A DNA stretch of 64,000 bases from an uncultured Acidiferrobacteraceae bacterium (GTDB taxonomy: Bacteria > Pseudomonadota > Gammaproteobacteria > Acidiferrobacterales > SZUA-150). The notes beneath the pieces were generated by a model that was not told the origin of the DNA, searched no databases, and worked only from the letters and a program-made list of their open reading frames with translations. The stretch lies in NCBI GenBank assembly GCA_913009895.1, contig CAJVXY010000001.1:122469-186468 (forward strand), in the 5' to 3' direction. Positions 61,578 through 64,000 of the stretch are shown here, one piece after another. How positions within the stretch are numbered: the stretch's first letter is position 1; every line of letters starts with the position of its first letter. Both the position numbers and the translations under genes were made by a program.

Positions 61578-62059
61578 TAGTAGTAAACCCCTTCTTTAAT
61601 TTCCAAGCCATTTGTTTCCAGCGTATGCAAACCCTCTTCATCCATTCGGATATACTTCGGCTCGTTATACAATAGCTCGCTGTTGACCATTTCTTTGCTT
61701 GGTGCTGCTTCGTTAGCTAACTCAGGATATCCTGTGCCCCAAGGCTTGGTCGTAATAGGCGCCAGCAGTTCCATGTCTTTTTTACCGTTACGGAACTTGA
61801 TGCGCCATGCAATGGTGCCTTTTTCTTCATCACGATGTACACGTACAGAAGAACCCAATGGAGCGAAATCAGCGTAGCCACGTACGTCAATTGCGTGATG
61901 TGGGCAAGCTTTTACGCATGAGTAACATTCCCAACACATGTTAGGTTCAATGTTGTAAGCACGGCGAAGTGTTTTATCAATGTGCATGATGTCTGAAGGG
62001 CAGATGTCAACGCACTGTCCGCAACCATCACAACGAGTCATATATACAAAAGTAGGCAT
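61577..62059 (-). CDS. aprB: dissimilatory adenylylsulfate reductase, beta subunit
   Basis: AprB, 160 residues, carries two [4Fe-4S] clusters that pass electrons between AprA and the membrane. CDGCGQCVDICPSDIMHID and NMCWECYSCVKACPHHAIDV are the two ferredoxin motifs. The C-terminal tail (MRMDEEGLHTLETNGLEIKEG-type region) wraps around AprA in known structures. Operon aprM-aprB-aprA. Confidence 0.98.
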   Translation of the reverse strand: MPTFVYMTRCDGCGQCVDICPSDIMHIDKTLRRAYNIEPNMCWECYSCVKACPHHAIDVRGYADFAPLGSSVRVHRDEEKGTIAWRIKFRNGKKDMELLAPITTKPWGTGYPELANEAAPSKEMVNSELLYNEPKYIRMDEEGLHTLETNGLEIKEGVYY

Positions 62060-62100
62060 AATATTCTCTCTTTCTTAAATAATTGTTGTTAAATTAATGA

Positions 62101-62955
62101 TTAGTAATGTTTTGGTGACTCACGTCTAATACCGCGACCCATATATTCTGGGTTTTTACCCATATATTGTGGGATATCCGGGAATTTTGCTTGTACTTCA
62201 GGTGAAGATAAATCGAAATCACCAGGCAAGTTTTCTCTTGAGCCATCAGCTACGGTAGTACGTTTCTGGAATGCTGCAGCAGGTTTAAAGAACATGTGTG
62301 CAAACTTGGACCATAGTACGGTGCTAAAAAGCGTTGTGTTTGAAATGATGAATAAAACGAAGAACAAGCTTGTCCAGCCCATATCGCCTACTGCACCTGT
62401 CGCGCCTTTAGATTGCAAGTAAGACCAGATTAATGCGAATGTTGCTGTTGTGAAAAGTGAAACAATAAAGATGTCTGCGTGTACTAATTTATACCACTTA
62501 GCACCTTCCGCAGACACGTCAACGCGGATAGAGAACCAGAACCAGTAACCACCAAGACAAAGCATGATTGCACCAATATGCCAAAGCTGTGCCACGATAA
62601 CCTCTGAAGAAAGGCCAAAAATCATGACTGCTGTTGTTGCAGCAAAGATAATGAAGCCATACATCGTCAAAAGATGAGAAATTCTACGTTTCATGTTGCA
62701 GAATTCGCCAGAAGTTAATACTTCATTGGCGACTGTTGCAATTGCCATCCCAACCTTTTCTCCAGCACCGACAGAACGCTTCGCGCTCGCTTTTGCTTTT
62801 GCTGCATTTTCGAAAAAGTACCGAGCACTTTTCTTGTGCATCATATCGAGAATTGTGCCGCCAGCGACAAGTATAGCCATCAAAATAAGATATCCCTGCA
62901 TTATTTCAGGTGATATTAAAGTTGAAAGCTCGGAAAAGGGATTTATTGTGAACAT
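62101..62955 (-). CDS. aprM: membrane protein of APS reductase, AprM
   Basis: A 284-residue membrane protein with five or six helices (for example ILMAILVAGGTIL near 24, LLTMYGFIIFAATTAVMIFGL near 92 and LFFVLFIISNTTLFSTVLWS near 210). It resembles the membrane part of QmoC/HdrE-like proteins and, by its place first in aprM-aprB-aprA, fits AprM, the proposed membrane anchor and electron acceptor partner of one lineage of sulfur oxidisers. GAGGAGAA precedes the ATG. The presence of aprM rather than qmoABC is informative about lineage. Confidence 0.9.
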   Translation of the reverse strand: MFTINPFSELSTLISPEIMQGYLILMAILVAGGTILDMMHKKSARYFFENAAKAKASAKRSVGAGEKVGMAIATVANEVLTSGEFCNMKRRISHLLTMYGFIIFAATTAVMIFGLSSEVIVAQLWHIGAIMLCLGGYWFWFSIRVDVSAEGAKWYKLVHADIFIVSLFTTATFALIWSYLQSKGATGAVGDMGWTSLFFVLFIISNTTLFSTVLWSKFAHMFFKPAAAFQKRTTVADGSRENLPGDFDLSSPEVQAKFPDIPQYMGKNPEYMGRGIRRESPKHY

Positions 62956-63465
62956 TCTAGGTTCTCCTCAAAAATTAGGCGGCAAGATTATACTTAAATT
63001 AGTCTTTCGTCGAGCATAGAAAAAATTATCCCCTATACAAAAAATCTATACCCCGATCCCGAACCGGCCTTTTTATCATTTAGTTTTTTTAGTTAATGTA
63101 TGTTTTTTTGAAATAAAGTAGTTGGCTTGATGAATAAAATTATATTTTACCTATATAAAAAATAATGATGTAAAGAGGATGCAACTACCAGGTTGTTGAC
63201 GTTCACTATATATAAGGTATGTGGGTACAAGCTGAAAAGTCAGCAGTGCGCCTTACACCTGGTCGGTTTTAGCCAATTAATCAGTCAAAACAGTCAAGCG
63301 GTGCCCTACTGATAATTGATAATTATGATCATTATTTCAAGGGCGGGCAAGCACGTTAGCCTGATGTGCTTAAAAATTAGGTATAAATATTCAAGGATTG
63401 CAGGGAACCCTTCTTACCATGTGCTAAAGTAGTTTGTAAATAACAAGTTGCAAAGGCTTGATCGG
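62956..63465. other. intergenic region between aprM and the CHASE2 gene
   Basis: 510 bp, AT-rich near aprM. Besides the aprMBA promoter it holds a repeated CTATAC around 63034-63055 and the 13-mer ATATATAAGGTAT at 63208-63220, which also occurs at 48960-48972. No gene could be supported in it. Confidence 0.35.
62987..63013 (-). promoter_or_regulatory. likely promoter of aprMBA
   Basis: Minus strand: TATAAT at 62987-62992 is a perfect -10; a weak -35 (TCGACG, 63008-63013) lies 15 bp upstream. The start would be about 25 nt before the aprM ATG. The near-consensus -10 suits strong expression; an activator may replace the weak -35. Confidence 0.55.
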
Positions 63466-64000
63466 GTGATTTCTAAATTGAAAATAACAACATTACCCAG
63501 AAAAAAATTAATACGCAGCCTGGTGATTACGCTGGCAGTCGCTATTGTGGTCAACCTGTTATTTGTATCAGGTATTCTCACCAGGCTCGAGTGGATCAGC
63601 TTTGATCAGCGGGCAAAGATTTTCAGGGCCGACAAATCTGCCCCTGAAGATGTGGTCATTGTCATGATAGACCAGTCTTCACTAAACATGATGAATGACA
63701 GCCTTGGCCGGTTCCCCTGGCCGCGGGCAATATATGGCGACTTGCTGGATTTCCTGGCCCTGGGTAAACCACGTGCGGTTATTTTCGATATCCTTTTTGT
63801 CGAGAATCAGAAAGAAACGGGTTTAAATAAAGGCCGACGCAGTGTGCGTCTGGATCCCAATGATCAACGTCTTGTTAATGCCTCAAAAAAATACCCATTT
63901 GTTTACCATGCCATGGAAATGCTGGAAGATGTGGCTGATGAGGATGGTGTTGCACTTAAGGCCAGGCCATTACCCAACGATTTTGTCAGACGATTTGGTC
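63466..64000 (+). CDS. CHASE2-domain sensor protein, N-terminal part
   Basis: The window ends inside this gene; 178 codons are visible from the GTG at 63466, with AAAGG upstream. After a basic N-terminus there is one membrane helix (LVITLAVAIVVNLLFVSGIL), then an extracytoplasmic CHASE2 domain: WISFDQRAKIF, DVVIVMIDQSSL, RFPWPRAIYGDLLDFL and RAVIFDILFVE are the hallmarks. CHASE2 proteins usually continue into adenylate/guanylate cyclase, kinase or GGDEF domains, which lie outside the window. The stimulus is unknown. Confidence 0.88.
   Translation, partial: MISKLKITTLPRKKLIRSLVITLAVAIVVNLLFVSGILTRLEWISFDQRAKIFRADKSAPEDVVIVMIDQSSLNMMNDSLGRFPWPRAIYGDLLDFLALGKPRAVIFDILFVENQKETGLNKGRRSVRLDPNDQRLVNASKKYPFVYHAMEMLEDVADEDGVALKARPLPNDFVRRFG

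Noticed and set aside
61023-61580. 185-codon frame antisense to aprA
   Set aside because: Produced by biased codons of the highly expressed aprA gene; no independent evidence.
63196-63216. TTGACG and TATAAG near the aprM-CHASE2 gap
   Set aside because: Spacing is 9 bp, too short for a sigma-70 promoter.
1-64000. tRNA or rRNA genes
   Set aside because: I looked through the intergenic gaps and saw no cloverleaf or rRNA-like sequence; a covariance search would be decisive.

Overview
This window is a chromosomal segment from a chemolithotrophic, sulfur-oxidising gammaproteobacterium. The lineage call rests on gene order that is characteristic of the class: rpiA facing ilvA; zapA, 6S RNA, 5-formyl-THF cyclo-ligase; YgfB-like, pepP, ubiH, visC-like; glnA-ntrB-ntrC; glyQ-glyS-gmhB-plsC; lptD-surA-pdxA-rsmA with amgK-murU diverging from lptD. 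The lifestyle call rests on the dissimilatory APS reductase operon aprM-aprB-aprA near the right end and on a CbbQ/CbbO-type Rubisco-activase pair. No rRNA, tRNA, CRISPR array, prophage or intact insertion sequence was seen.

Layout. 1-6.3 kb: C-terminal part of a PreP-type metalloprotease, two small genes, a TRAP transporter operon (TatT-DctP-DctQ-DctM) and rpiA. 6.5-17.3 kb: ilvA, a periplasmic cyclophilin, EVE and DUF427 genes, 5-FCL, 6S RNA, zapA and a ZapB-like gene, then the plus-strand run YgfB-like/pepP/ubiH/visC-like/Na+-H+ antiporter. 17.3-29.5 kb: an MCP with a structured leader, an orphan ABC binding protein, ntrC-ntrB-glnA with a readable sigma-54/NtrC promoter, a three-gene PP-loop/TusA/CDF operon, a candidate sRNA and a degenerate M48 protein. 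29.7-37.3 kb: mtgA, a 159-bp MITE-like palindrome, glyQS, a MazG-like gene, gmhB, plsC, a cNMP-binding protein and an AI-2E family permease. 37.4-44.8 kb: rsmA, pdxA, surA, lptD, and divergent amgK-murU. 45-48.8 kb: a lysine-repeat histone-H1-like gene with a long leader, and a split class II (B12-dependent) ribonucleotide reductase nrdJa-nrdJb with a probable NrdR site. 49-55.5 kb: a PfkB kinase, a PAS-GGDEF-EAL protein and cbbQ-cbbO. 55.7-63 kb: a DUF4279 gene, a flavodoxin-like gene, a newly read 55-residue gene, HIT, TPR, FKBP/SlyD-like and unknown genes, then aprMBA. The window ends inside a CHASE2 protein.

How the genes fit together. AprBA oxidises sulfite with AMP to APS and AprM is its membrane partner. 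The genes just downstream of aprA on the same strand (unknown 117 aa, SlyD-like, TPR, HIT, 55 aa, flavodoxin-like) form a compact same-strand block that could be an undescribed accessory set; the HIT protein is notable because HIT-superfamily enzymes act on APS-type nucleotides. Cell-envelope genes (LptD, SurA, AmgK/MurU, MtgA, PlsC, GmhB) form another theme, and nitrogen control is represented by glnA-ntrBC.

The strongest unusual signals are the 55-residue gene with its own Shine-Dalgarno and terminator, the three NtrC boxes plus sigma-54 element upstream of glnA, the perfect MITE-like palindrome, the M48 homologue that has lost HExxH, a promoter-to-terminator sRNA candidate, and the 36-bp repeats in the histone-like gene. 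All functional calls come from reading the sequence and from knowledge of the families; no database search was run.
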